Part shown: piece by piece, positions 9,442 to 18,292 of the stretch | Layout of the letters: every line of letters starts with the position of its first letter | Position numbering within the stretch: position 1 is the stretch's first letter | Source: JBJXGE01 sp046154185 | GTDB taxonomy: Bacteria > Planctomycetota > UBA8108 > UBA1146 > JAJFFE01 | Direction: 5' to 3' | Length of the DNA stretch: 64,000 nt | NCBI GenBank assembly: GCA_046154185.1 | Contig: JBJXGE010000070.1 | Span: 258,725 to 322,724 of the forward strand | Notes under the pieces: generated by a model | Seen by the model: only the letters and a program-made list of their open reading frames with translations | The model's database searches: none | What the model was told of the DNA's origin: nothing | Program-made: the position numbers and the translations under genes

Positions 9442-10910
9442 GACGCACGACAGCCACGGCGATTTGCGCGTTTGTTTTGGGCTTCGGCGCGCGCGCGTGC
9501 GCGCAGTCGGCCGGAGCAGCGTCGGAACACGAGGCGCCACTCGCTCGGGGCGAGTTTCAGGCGGGCGCGCCGCTCGGTCGCATCGGCCGCGCGATCGCAG
9601 AGGCCGCGGCGGGCGCGACGGTGGAAATCGCGCCCGGTGTCTATCGTGAGCATATTCGCATCGAGAAATCGATCACGCTCATCGGACGCGGCCGGCCCGT
9701 GATCGACGGCGGAGGCGAAGGAGACATCATCGAGATCACCGCTCCCGACGTGACGGTGCGCGGCTTCTCGATCCGCAACACGGGCGTCGATCTCGATAAG
9801 GAGAACGTCGCTGTGCGCGTGCTCGCGCCGCGCGCGGTGATCGAGGACAACGAGCTCGAGGACATTCTGTTCGGCATCGACCTGCGCGAGGCCGCGGACT
9901 CCGTTATTCGTGGCAATCGCATCGGCGGCAAGCGGCTCGACATCGCGCGGCGCGGCGATGGCCTGAGACTGTGGCGATCGAACGGCACGTTGATCGAAGC
10001 GAACACGATCCACGACGGGCGCGACTCCATAATGTGGTACTCGAGCCACGTGCTCGTGCGCGGCAACCGGTCGGAGGATTGCCGCTATGGGCTCCATCTC
10101 ATGTTCAGCGACGAAATCACGATCGAGGACAACGTGCTGACCGGGAACTCGGTCGGCATCTATGCGATGTACAGCGCCGGCATCACGATGCGCCGCAATC
10201 AGTTGATCCGCAATCGCGGTCCGAGCGGCTATGGGCTGGGACTCAAGGAGGCGGATCGCTTCACAGTGCGCGAGAATCTGTTCACGCAAAACCGCGTCGG
10301 CGTGTACGTCGATGGTTCTCCGTTCACGACCACGCAGCCGGGCGTTTTCGAGCGCAACATGCTCGCGTACAACGACGTCGGCTTCATGTTCCTGCCGTCG
10401 GCGCGCGGCAACGAGATCACCGAGAACAACTTCATCGACAATCTCGACCAGGTGTGCGTCGCCGGGCGCGGGCGGCTCGATGCGAACCGCTTTTGGAAGG
10501 GTGAGCGCGGCAACTACTGGAGCGACTACACTGGTTACGACCAGAACCGCGACGGCGTGGGCGACTTCGTGCAAGAGGCGCAGACGCTGTTCGACAACTT
10601 GATGGAGCGCGAGCCCAAGCTGCGGCTGTTCTTGTTCAGCCCAGCGCAGCAAGCGATCGAGTTTCTCGGCCGCGTGCTGCCGGCCGTGCGACCTGAGCCG
10701 AAGTTCACGGACGAAGTGCCGCTCATGGAGCCGATCGTGGTGGATCTGGGAGTGAACGCTGGCGCGGAGGCGCGGCCCGGGTCGCTGCTTGCCACCGGGT
10801 TATTGTTGGCGCTCATCGGCGGTGTGACGATCGGCTGCGTGCGCGTACCGAAACGCAAAGTGCGCGCGGCGGATGGCGCGCCGTCGGCGCGCGAGAGGAT
10901 GGCCGCATGA
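9438..10910 (+). CDS. nosD: Periplasmic copper-processing protein NosD
   Basis: A 490-aa exported protein. After an N-terminal signal peptide (ending near ACAQ) it has the right-handed parallel beta-helix (CASH) repeats typical of NosD, with motifs such as GNRIGGKRL, YGLHLMFS and NNFIDN. A hydrophobic segment close to the C-terminus may anchor it in the membrane. NosD works with the ABC transporter NosFY in building the copper-sulfide CuZ centre of NosZ. The start is GTG, overlapping the nosB stop; its stop overlaps nosF by ATGA. The length is slightly above the usual 400-450, owing to the C-terminal extension. Confidence 0.93.
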   Translation: MRRTTATAICAFVLGFGARACAQSAGAASEHEAPLARGEFQAGAPLGRIGRAIAEAAAGATVEIAPGVYREHIRIEKSITLIGRGRPVIDGGGEGDIIEITAPDVTVRGFSIRNTGVDLDKENVAVRVLAPRAVIEDNELEDILFGIDLREAADSVIRGNRIGGKRLDIARRGDGLRLWRSNGTLIEANTIHDGRDSIMWYSSHVLVRGNRSEDCRYGLHLMFSDEITIEDNVLTGNSVGIYAMYSAGITMRRNQLIRNRGPSGYGLGLKEADRFTVRENLFTQNRVGVYVDGSPFTTTQPGVFERNMLAYNDVGFMFLPSARGNEITENNFIDNLDQVCVAGRGRLDANRFWKGERGNYWSDYTGYDQNRDGVGDFVQEAQTLFDNLMEREPKLRLFLFSPAQQAIEFLGRVLPAVRPEPKFTDEVPLMEPIVVDLGVNAGAEARPGSLLATGLLLALIGGVTIGCVRVPKRKVRAADGAPSARERMAA

Positions 10911-11872
10911 TTCGCATTGCAAACGTGACGAAACGATTCGGGCGCGCAGCGGCGGTCGACGATGTGACGCTCGAGATACCAGCGGGAGACAGTGTTGCGC
11001 TCTGGGGCTTGAACGGCGCGGGCAAAACGACGCTCATTCGCTGCGTGCTCGGGCTCCTGCGTTTTCGCGGCGTGATCGAAGTCGGCGGGCATGATGTGAG
11101 TCGGCGCGGCAAGGTCGCGCGCATGCTGATCGGGTACGTGCCGCAGGAACTCGGCTTCTACGACGACCTCGGCGTGACAGAGGCGCTGCGTTTCTTCGCG
11201 CGCCTCCGCGGCATCGCGCTCGCGGCGCCAGAAGAAGTGCTTGTCGACGTCGGGCTCGAAGAACACGGCCGCAAGCGCATCCGCGAACTCTCCGGCGGAA
11301 TGAAGCAGCGACTCGCGCTGGCGATTGCGCTGATCGGCGATCCGCCGGTGCTCGTCCTCGATGAAGTGACGGCGAGTCTCGACGCCTGTGGACGCGAGGA
11401 GCTGGTGGCGTTACTCGCGCGATTGCGCGGAGCGGGGCGCACGCTCTTGTTCGCGTCGCATCGCGTGGAGGAAGTCACTGCGCTGGCGAAACGGGTGGTG
11501 GTGTTGCGCAGCGGACGCATTGAGTCCGAGGCGACTGCGACGGCGTTCGGCTCGGGCGCGACAGCTGGCGGCGTGCTGCTCCACTTGCACCTGCGCGCGA
11601 CCGAGTGCGAGTCGGCGATGAACGAACTCCGCGCGGCGGGCTTCGATCCGCGGCTGAATGGCGCCGGTGTGTTCGTGCCGGTCGCCGCCGAACGAAAAAT
11701 TGTGCCGCTCAGGATTCTCGCGGAGGCGCGCATCGCCGTCGACGACTTCGAGTTGATCGGCGCGGGGCGCGCGGTGAGTGACGAACGTGCGGCAGCGGCG
11801 GTGGCGAGCGCAAATGGCGTGGCGCGTGCGGCACCGGGAGCGGCGCCGAAAGGATCGGAGGACTGCGTATGA
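10907..11872 (+). CDS. nosF: ABC transporter ATPase NosF
   Basis: A 321-aa cytoplasmic ATP-binding subunit. It has Walker A GLNGAGKT (34-41), signature LSGGM (128-132) and a Walker B with LDEVTASLD just after. It should pair with the NosY permease to energise CuZ maturation of NosZ. The last 100 residues are less conserved and end in an Ala-rich tail. It overlaps both neighbours by 4 bp, so it belongs to the same transcript as nosD and nosY. Confidence 0.93.
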   Translation: MIRIANVTKRFGRAAAVDDVTLEIPAGDSVALWGLNGAGKTTLIRCVLGLLRFRGVIEVGGHDVSRRGKVARMLIGYVPQELGFYDDLGVTEALRFFARLRGIALAAPEEVLVDVGLEEHGRKRIRELSGGMKQRLALAIALIGDPPVLVLDEVTASLDACGREELVALLARLRGAGRTLLFASHRVEEVTALAKRVVVLRSGRIESEATATAFGSGATAGGVLLHLHLRATECESAMNELRAAGFDPRLNGAGVFVPVAAERKIVPLRILAEARIAVDDFELIGAGRAVSDERAAAAVASANGVARAAPGAAPKGSEDCV

Positions 11873-12774
11873 GCGGCGTACTGATGGCGGCAAATCGGGC
11901 GGCAGACACGCCGACCGTGAGCAGCGCGCTGCGAGTTCCGCCAGGAGCCGCGCGCAACGTGTCGACGATCGCGTTGCGTGAGCTCGCGGATGCGGCGCGC
12001 AGCAGGTGGTTCGTGTTGTACACGCTCGCGTTCGCGGCGCTTGGGCTGGCGGTCTCGCTCGTTTCGGCGGCGGGCGCGGGCGGTGCGGGGATATCAGGTT
12101 ACGGACGCACCACGGCCGGCCTCATCAACTTGGTGCTGCTCGTCGTGCCGCTCATGGCGCTCACTGCCGGCGCCGGATCGATTGCGAGCGATCGCGAGCG
12201 CGGGATGCTCCCGTATCTACTCGCGCAACCCGTGTCGCGCGTCGAAGTGCTCGCGGGAAAGTACATCGGGTTGGCGGCCGCACTTTTCGCGAGCTTGTGC
12301 CTGGGGCTCGGCGGCTGCGCGGTGATTCTCGCGCTCAAGGGCGCGGGGACCCGCCCCGAGATGATTTTGTGGCTCGCCGGTCTGTCGCAAGGACTCGCGC
12401 TCGGCATGTTGAGCCTTGGCATGCTGATTTCGGTCGCCGCGCGCAAGAGTTCGGTCGCGGTCGGCACGGCGATTTTTGTGTGGCTAACGCTGGCGTTCGT
12501 GACGGATCTCGGGCTCATGGCGGGCACGCTCACGATGCGGCTCCGCATCGAGGAGCTGTTCGCGCTCTCGCTCGTGAATCCACTGCAAGTTTTCAAAATG
12601 TGGTCGCTGCACGCAGTCGACGCGTCACTTGATGTGCTCGGACCCGCCGGTCTCTACGCGATGGAGGAGTATGGTGCATGGCTGCACTTGATCTTCGGCG
12701 CGAGCCTTGCCGCGTGGGTCGTGGCGCCGCTCGCCGCGGCGGCGGTGGTCATGTCGAGAAAGTCACCCGTATGA
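11869..12774 (+). CDS. nosY: ABC transporter permease NosY
   Basis: A 301-aa ABC-2 type membrane subunit with six hydrophobic segments. The family-like motif SDRERGMLPYLLAQPVSR follows the second segment. It forms the transporter with NosF; the pair is needed for the copper centre of nitrous oxide reductase, probably by delivering a sulfur species. About 40 extra residues precede the usual start. The ATG overlaps the nosF stop (ATGA), which supports the start. Confidence 0.93.
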   Translation: MSGVLMAANRAADTPTVSSALRVPPGAARNVSTIALRELADAARSRWFVLYTLAFAALGLAVSLVSAAGAGGAGISGYGRTTAGLINLVLLVVPLMALTAGAGSIASDRERGMLPYLLAQPVSRVEVLAGKYIGLAAALFASLCLGLGGCAVILALKGAGTRPEMILWLAGLSQGLALGMLSLGMLISVAARKSSVAVGTAIFVWLTLAFVTDLGLMAGTLTMRLRIEELFALSLVNPLQVFKMWSLHAVDASLDVLGPAGLYAMEEYGAWLHLIFGASLAAWVVAPLAAAAVVMSRKSPV

Positions 12775-13232
12775 GCAGGCAGCTACAGAGAGGCGCTGGC
12801 GTGTGGGTGGTGGCGCTGGCGTGGTTCGTGCTCGCCGGATGCGAGCGCCGGGAGCTGACTGGACCGCCGGTGCTGAGGCTCGGCCGCGACGAGTGCGCGG
12901 AGTGCGGAATGATGATCAACGAGGAGCGCTCGGCGAGCGCGCTCCTCATCGAGCGGGCGAGTGTGCGCGAGCACGCGTTGTTCGATGACCTCGGCTGCAT
13001 GATCGACTACGAGCGCGACCGGCCGCCGGATGTGCGCATACTCGATCGTTTCGCGCACGACCATGTCTCGCGCGCGTGGTTCAGAACCGAGCACGCCGTT
13101 TTTCTCCGCACGACGCCCGACAAGTTGCCGACCCCCATGGGTTCGGGTATCGCCGCATTCTCTGACCGCGCCGCGGCGGCCGCCGCCCAATCCACCCTCG
13201 GCGGCCGCATCGTCCGCTATGACGAGCTCTAA
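12771..13232 (+). CDS. nosL: Copper-binding lipoprotein NosL
   Basis: A 153-aa outer-membrane or periplasmic lipoprotein. It has a signal peptide with lipobox LAGC (C24) and the NosL copper motif CAECGMMI (C42, C45, M47, M48). NosL binds Cu(I) and passes it towards NosD/NosZ. The ATG overlaps the nosY stop (ATGA at 12771-12774); an upstream in-frame start at 12678 is inside nosY and lacks support. It is the last gene of the nos operon. No nosR, nosX/apbE or regulator gene is present in this cluster. Confidence 0.94.
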   Translation: MSRQLQRGAGVWVVALAWFVLAGCERRELTGPPVLRLGRDECAECGMMINEERSASALLIERASVREHALFDDLGCMIDYERDRPPDVRILDRFAHDHVSRAWFRTEHAVFLRTTPDKLPTPMGSGIAAFSDRAAAAAAQSTLGGRIVRYDEL

Positions 13233-13349
13233 CAGCGACATCACCGGATCTCGAATCCCCCTTCACTCGCGCCCGCGGCGTGTCGATTCTAGATGGCGGC
13301 GGTGACGAGACGGGCGGGGGCGCATTTCGGACGACGCGGCGGACCTTCT

Positions 13350-14615
13350 ATGCGGATTGCGGTCGACGGCACGCATGCGATCAATGATCACCGGGCAATT
13401 CGACGCTATGCGCGGCACTTGATCGCCGAGCTGCGGCAACTCGGCGACGACGCGCCGTTCGAACAATGTTTCTTGTATTTGTTCGCGAACGCGACGGCGG
13501 CGATCTCGCCCACGGAACACGCTCGACAGCACAACATCATCTCGCAGGTTCCCGCGCGCTTCCTGCTGCCGGCGATGCGTCTCCTCGGCTGGCCTGGCGT
13601 CGAGACGCTCGCGCGTCGGCGCGGGCTCGGCCGCGAACGGTTCGACCTCATTCACTTTCCGGGTGGCGTCCCGTTCCTGCCGAATCGCGCGCCGCACGTG
13701 CTGACGACCGTGCACGGCTTCGCCCACGTGCGCGTGCCCCACACGATGCCCGCGCGCACGGTGCGCGTGCTCGAACGCAAGTACGCGCAATGCCTCGCGC
13801 GCAGCACGCACTTCATCACCGTCTCCGAAACGAGCCGGCGCGAGATGATGGAGATCTACGGGACACCGGCCGAACGAATCACGGCGATCCCGCTTGGAGT
13901 CAGCCCCGAGTTCACGCCGGAGCCGCTCGACGCGCGGCGCATCGAGAGTCTCCGCCGTCGCTACCAACTCGACGCGGACCGCATCGCGATCTACGTCGGT
14001 GCGCTCGAGCCGCACAAGAACACGAACACGCTGTTGCGCGCATTCGACTTGGCGACGGCGCGTTCGCGCGATCCTTGGCAACTGCTGCTCGTCGGACCGC
14101 AAAGCGCGCACGCCGCCGAGCTCCGCGCCCGCGTCGACCGTGAGCGCGTGCGCTTCGTGCATCACCTCGAGCCCGGTTCGCTCGAGCTCGCGGATCTTTA
14201 CAAGCTCGCGCGCGCGCTCGTGTTTCCCAGCCACTACGAGAGCTGGGCTTCGCCGCCGCTCGAAGCGATGGCATCAGGCACGCCCGCCATCACATCGGAC
14301 TTGCCGTCGCTCCGCGAATCGACGGGCGGCGTCGCGACCTACGTGGCGCCCGATGACGCCGACGGTTTCGCCAGCGCGCTCCTTCACCTCGACGCGAACG
14401 CCGATCACTTCGAGACGCAGCGTCGACGCGGGATCGAGATAGCGGCGACGCACACGTGGCAACGCTGCGCCCGCAACACGCTCGCGTGTTACTGTCGACT
14501 ATTAGGTTTGGAAACGCATCATCACTACGGGCAAGCCGGCGACGAGAAACAATCGAGCGCGCCGCTCGGGTCGGTCACGCACGCGTCGCTGCCCGTCCCG
14601 CTCGCGAAAAGATAA
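13350..14615 (+). CDS. Family 4 glycosyltransferase
   Basis: A 421-aa GT-B fold enzyme of the GT4 type. It has an N-terminal Rossmann half starting MRIAVDGTHAI, a central EPHKN motif (donor nucleotide side), and the C-terminal signature PSHYESWASPPLEAMASGTP with the EX7E-like pair. It would move a sugar from an activated donor to a glycan or lipid acceptor; the specificity is unknown. The ATG at 13350 was chosen because the core fold starts there and a GGA sits just upstream; the frame is open to 13293. The last 30 or so residues look unlike GT4 and overlap the end of the convergent downstream gene by 91 bp. Confidence 0.85.
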   Translation: MRIAVDGTHAINDHRAIRRYARHLIAELRQLGDDAPFEQCFLYLFANATAAISPTEHARQHNIISQVPARFLLPAMRLLGWPGVETLARRRGLGRERFDLIHFPGGVPFLPNRAPHVLTTVHGFAHVRVPHTMPARTVRVLERKYAQCLARSTHFITVSETSRREMMEIYGTPAERITAIPLGVSPEFTPEPLDARRIESLRRRYQLDADRIAIYVGALEPHKNTNTLLRAFDLATARSRDPWQLLLVGPQSAHAAELRARVDRERVRFVHHLEPGSLELADLYKLARALVFPSHYESWASPPLEAMASGTPAITSDLPSLRESTGGVATYVAPDDADGFASALLHLDANADHFETQRRRGIEIAATHTWQRCARNTLACYCRLLGLETHHHYGQAGDEKQSSAPLGSVTHASLPVPLAKR

Positions 14616-15859
14616 AGCAAGATCGCCGCGGAGTCGCTGATGTTGACGACATCGTCGTCGTTCATGTCGGCGGCACTCGCGCACGCGAGCGCACCGCCGC
14701 CGATCAGCAGGTAATCGAACAGCGCTATCGAATCAGCGACATCGATCACGCCGTCGGCGTTCACGTCGCCGCGCAAAAACGGTAGGTCGAGTGGCGCCGT
14801 GCGCACGATGCGATAGATCGCATTGATCGTGCTGTAGTAGAGCGCACCATCTGGTCCGACGACGACGTCCAAGATCGACGCGCCCGCCGCATGAAAAACC
14901 TCGACGCCCGCGAGGATCGTGCCGCTGGCATCGACCATCACGCGCCAAAGATTGCCGTCGCCGAAGTCGCCGACGAACACGTCGTGCAGAAACGCGGGGC
15001 CAAACTCGGCGCGATCGTAGACCGCAACACCCGTCGGCGCGATTGTGTTCGTCCAACACACGATGGGCGGCGTGAAGATCGGGCCCGTGCACGTTTCGGC
15101 CGGCCAGCCGTAGTTCGCGCCGGCCACGATGCGATTCAACTCGTCATTCGACGCCGAGCCGTTTTCGGAGGCGTACAAAACGCCGAGATCGAGGTTCCAG
15201 CACAGGTCGAAACTATTGCGGAGTCCCACGCAATAACGCGACTCGACGCCGCCGAGCCCGACGAACGGATTGTCGGCTGGCACGCTGCCGTCGTCGTTGA
15301 AGCGATGAATCTTCCCGCCGATCGCGAGCGCATCTTGTGCGCTCGCCGGCGCGAGTTGATCGCCGATCGTGTAGTAAAGCTTGCCGTCGGGGCCGAACGC
15401 GATGTTCCCGCCGTTGTGTCCCGCTTGCGCTGGCAGTCCACTCACGATCGGAGTGTAACCGGCGCCGATTCCCGCCAAGTCGACGAAGTGGCCGATCTCA
15501 TGGCCGCCGCCCGGCGTCGAATAGCAAATGTACACGTAATAGTTGCTCGCATAGTCGGGGTGAAACGCGAGGCCAAGGAGACCCTTCTCGCCGAAGATGT
15601 CGACAGTGACTTGAGCAAAGGGTTGCGCGAGGAGTTGGCCGCCGAGCATGACGCGAACTCGACCGTTCGCGAGTTCATTGAAGAAGAGCCGACCGTCGGG
15701 CGAGAACGCCATCGTCACTGGAAACTCGAGCCCGGTGGCGACGACTTCGACGTCGAAACCCGGCGGCACGGCCCGGCCCGAGCGCGGTGCGGCCAGTGCG
15801 CAAAGCAAAACGCTGACGCCTACCAAGAGGCGAATACGGCGCGAGAAATCGCTCATCAT
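14525..15859 (-). CDS. Secreted sorbosone/glucose dehydrogenase-like beta-propeller with dockerin-like tail
   Basis: A 444-aa exported protein. A signal peptide (residues 2-30) is followed by a soluble glucose/sorbosone dehydrogenase-like propeller with the typical motifs ATGLEFPVTMAFSPDGRLFF, GEKGLLGLAFHPDY and GENYGW-like SGANYGWPAETC. These enzymes oxidise sugars with PQQ, but here the substrate is unknown and the PQQ residues were not checked. The C-terminus has two calcium-loop units (GDVNADGVIDVADS and DMNDDDVVNISDS), like other secreted proteins in the window. The start at 15859 has AGAGG 6 nt upstream. The 3' end overlaps the convergent glycosyltransferase. Confidence 0.8.
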   Translation of the reverse strand: MMSDFSRRIRLLVGVSVLLCALAAPRSGRAVPPGFDVEVVATGLEFPVTMAFSPDGRLFFNELANGRVRVMLGGQLLAQPFAQVTVDIFGEKGLLGLAFHPDYASNYYVYICYSTPGGGHEIGHFVDLAGIGAGYTPIVSGLPAQAGHNGGNIAFGPDGKLYYTIGDQLAPASAQDALAIGGKIHRFNDDGSVPADNPFVGLGGVESRYCVGLRNSFDLCWNLDLGVLYASENGSASNDELNRIVAGANYGWPAETCTGPIFTPPIVCWTNTIAPTGVAVYDRAEFGPAFLHDVFVGDFGDGNLWRVMVDASGTILAGVEVFHAAGASILDVVVGPDGALYYSTINAIYRIVRTAPLDLPFLRGDVNADGVIDVADSIALFDYLLIGGGALACASAADMNDDDVVNISDSAAILLYLFASGTGSDACVTDPSGALDCFSSPACP

Positions 15860-16020
15860 CTCTGACCTCTTATCGAACCGGCGCGGCAAACCCCGCAGTG
15901 GCCACGCCAAAAGCCGCCGCAAGTACTCAAGGGATGGCCCGCTAACGCCGAAAGCAACAGCAGCGGTCTCGTACCCACTCGCTCCATCGATCGAAAGCGG
16001 ACGCGCCGCCCCGGAGGGGA

Positions 16021-17952
16021 ATGCAGTCGACGACCTACTACGATCCAACGTTCGAGCCGACCAAGAATCCGAGTGACCCGAACCGCTCGCGGCGCTTGAA
16101 CGAAGAAGACTCGTTTTCCGAGTCCGACCCCGGCTCGGAGACGGCGTCGGATTTCGAATCGCAATCACCGCGGCTGCGCGTGCGCCGTCGCCGCCGTGCG
16201 GGCGCGCCGAATCGCGTTTTTCTACTGCTCTTGAAGGCGGGGATCGTGTTGCTGATCGCGCTCGGACTCCTACTCTGCTGGCAAAGTGTCGCGTTCAGCG
16301 CGGCCGATGCAGATCCACCGCCCCCCGCCGCAAGTCCGACGCCGCCGGCGCCCAAAGTGGAAACCCCGTCGGAACCGCGCCCAGCCTCGATCGAGGATTG
16401 GATGCGCCAGGGACTCAAGAAACCGCCGAAGGCAACGGACGAAGAAGAGCAACCCGCGCCGACTCCGCCAGCAATGGCTCCGCCCGCTTCACCTATTCAG
16501 CCCGCGGGCGGCGCGGCGCTGCCAGGGTCGGAACCGAAGCCAGCCATGGACGCGCCCAAACCACCCGTCCCGTCAGCAGTCGTGCCTTCCGCACCGCCGA
16601 GTCGCGACCTGAACGCCGCGGCCTCGCGCACGCCATCGATGCCGAAGAACGACCCAGCGCTTTTCAAGGTACCGGAGCCCGCGCGCACGGTGAAACCGCT
16701 CGGCGAAATCGCCGACTCGGAGATCAAATGGACCGACAGCCTGCAACTCGTGATGGCGCTTGAACAGCAGTTCGCGGATCACCCACCGCTCTCTGAACTT
16801 CAGACCCTACGCAGCACTTTTTATCACCATCTCATCGATTTGTCCGTAGTGGTTGGCTACTCCGATAACCCGCGCGACAACCTCGATGCAGTGCGCGTAT
16901 TCCTCAAGGACACACTTGGCATGTCCGCTGTGCAGCGTGAGAAGGCGACACTTGACTTGCTCTTGTCGCGCTCCGTGCTCATGAATCGCAAAGGCAGCCC
17001 GACCGGCGTCGCCGTCATCGCGCTTGTGTTCGCCGAACATCTCAGCAAATACTTGGACCTGGAGCCGATCGTCGCTGGCGATCTGTTGGGCCTTCGCTAC
17101 CGCTCGGGAGATCACTGTTACACGCTGGTTCCGCTCTATCTCGATCGCCTCTACACCGATCAGAGTTTCGCGGAGCTCGCGTATGGACCAACGCCGACGT
17201 CGAGCCAATCCATCCAGACACTCACGCGCCAACAGTTTTGGGGACTCGTGCTCGGAGAAGCGGGCCTCGCGCTCCTCGAAACAGCCGCGCACGACCGTGC
17301 GGCCGCGCTGATTCATCGCGCGCTCAAACTCAATGCCGAACAAGCGCGCACGCGCGTCGGCAAAGCGCGAATCTTGCTCGTCAGTCGCGACTTCGAAAGC
17401 GCGCGCGAAGAACTCGACGCGGCGCTCAACCTCGACCCGAATCATGTGCCGGCGCGCCTCGAGCGCGCGGCGCTCCTTGCGCAAATGGGCGATCCCGATG
17501 CGCAGGAAGCCGACCTGCGCTGGCTCGCGCGGCGCGGGACGCATCCGCTGGCGGAGCTCGAACTCGCCACGCAACTCTTCCGACGCCAGCACCATCAGGA
17601 CGCCGCGCTCGTACTCAAGAATTTGCTCGCGCGAGAAGTGGCGACTTCGATTCGCGAGACCGGCGCGGCGCTCGCGCAAGAGATTGCGGCCGCACCCTGG
17701 ATCGCGCGCCTGCGCGACAGTCGCAATGCCGGAGATCGTTTCGCTGCCGTCGATGCATTGACGCAATTCCCGCTCGCTTCGGTAGAGGACGCGCTCGTGG
17801 CGACGCTCGATGATGCCAACCTGCGCCTCGGCGCCTACGCCTGGCAGGCGCTGCGCAATCTGACGAAGTTCGATCTGCCGCGCGACACGGCCGCGTGGAA
17901 ACAAGCGCTCGCGCGACGGCGTCTCGCCGAAACGCCATTGCGCGCCCCCTGA
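16021..17952 (+). CDS. Membrane-anchored transglutaminase-like/TPR protein
   Basis: A 643-aa protein. A charged 65-residue head is followed by one membrane segment (about 66-85), a long Pro/Ala-rich linker (90-215), and a domain resembling SirB1/transglutaminase-core type 2. That domain contains LMNRKGSPTGVAVIALVFAEH and a later RSGDHCYTLVPL. TPR repeats (about 405-500) and a HEAT-like C-terminus follow. In SirB1-like domains a catalytic Cys is often lost; the LMNRKGSP site here carries Ser where Cys might be expected, so the domain may be non-catalytic. A GGAGG lies just before the ATG. The gene is divergent from the sorbosone dehydrogenase-like gene. The function is unknown; a scaffold at the membrane is possible. 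Confidence 0.65.
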   Translation: MQSTTYYDPTFEPTKNPSDPNRSRRLNEEDSFSESDPGSETASDFESQSPRLRVRRRRRAGAPNRVFLLLLKAGIVLLIALGLLLCWQSVAFSAADADPPPPAASPTPPAPKVETPSEPRPASIEDWMRQGLKKPPKATDEEEQPAPTPPAMAPPASPIQPAGGAALPGSEPKPAMDAPKPPVPSAVVPSAPPSRDLNAAASRTPSMPKNDPALFKVPEPARTVKPLGEIADSEIKWTDSLQLVMALEQQFADHPPLSELQTLRSTFYHHLIDLSVVVGYSDNPRDNLDAVRVFLKDTLGMSAVQREKATLDLLLSRSVLMNRKGSPTGVAVIALVFAEHLSKYLDLEPIVAGDLLGLRYRSGDHCYTLVPLYLDRLYTDQSFAELAYGPTPTSSQSIQTLTRQQFWGLVLGEAGLALLETAAHDRAAALIHRALKLNAEQARTRVGKARILLVSRDFESAREELDAALNLDPNHVPARLERAALLAQMGDPDAQEADLRWLARRGTHPLAELELATQLFRRQHHQDAALVLKNLLAREVATSIRETGAALAQEIAAAPWIARLRDSRNAGDRFAAVDALTQFPLASVEDALVATLDDANLRLGAYAWQALRNLTKFDLPRDTAAWKQALARRRLAETPLRAP

Positions 17953-18292
17953 CCGATCGTTCGATATGGGCGCCTGCGCGGCCAAAACCGCACGCTCTCC
18001 GAAAGATCTCGTGAACCCGCTTGCGGAACTACTGGGTCGGCCGATACCATCCGGCCGACGATCGACGCAAAACTTGGGTGGCTAGACGTGCCACCGCAAA
18101 CGTTCGATGAGTTGCGTTCGTATCCGCTCGAGTGGGTTTCTTCTCATGAGCGCTGTCGGTTGGCGCTCGGGCGATACTCCTCAGCTAAATAAAACGCGCG
18201 TACAGTTTCCGTTCCGTCGGCGTGCACCGCGGTCGACTCGTCGGCGCGGTGCAGGTTCACGCGCGCGCCGTTCCCCTGAAAGGTCCCTGACG
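17953..18292. other. 340-bp intergenic region with two hairpins
   Basis: The gap holds an 8-bp stem (18036-18059, GTCGGCCG / CGGCCGAC, 8-nt loop) and a 6-bp stem (18077-18095, GGTGGC / GCCACC). Both are candidate ends of the upstream transcript but have no T-run. The frame of the next gene is open back to 18107, but that stretch reads as Arg-rich non-protein. An AT-rich patch near 18183-18193 may belong to the promoter of the protease gene; no clear -35/-10 pair was seen. Confidence 0.3.

Noticed and set aside
9363..10652. 429-codon frame opposite nosD
   Set aside because: Antisense to the beta-helix protein; no motif or ribosome site; composition typical of a shadow frame.
16807..17985. 392-codon frame opposite the transglutaminase-like gene
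   Set aside because: No recognisable protein features; the plus-strand gene has a membrane segment, TPR motifs and a ribosome site.
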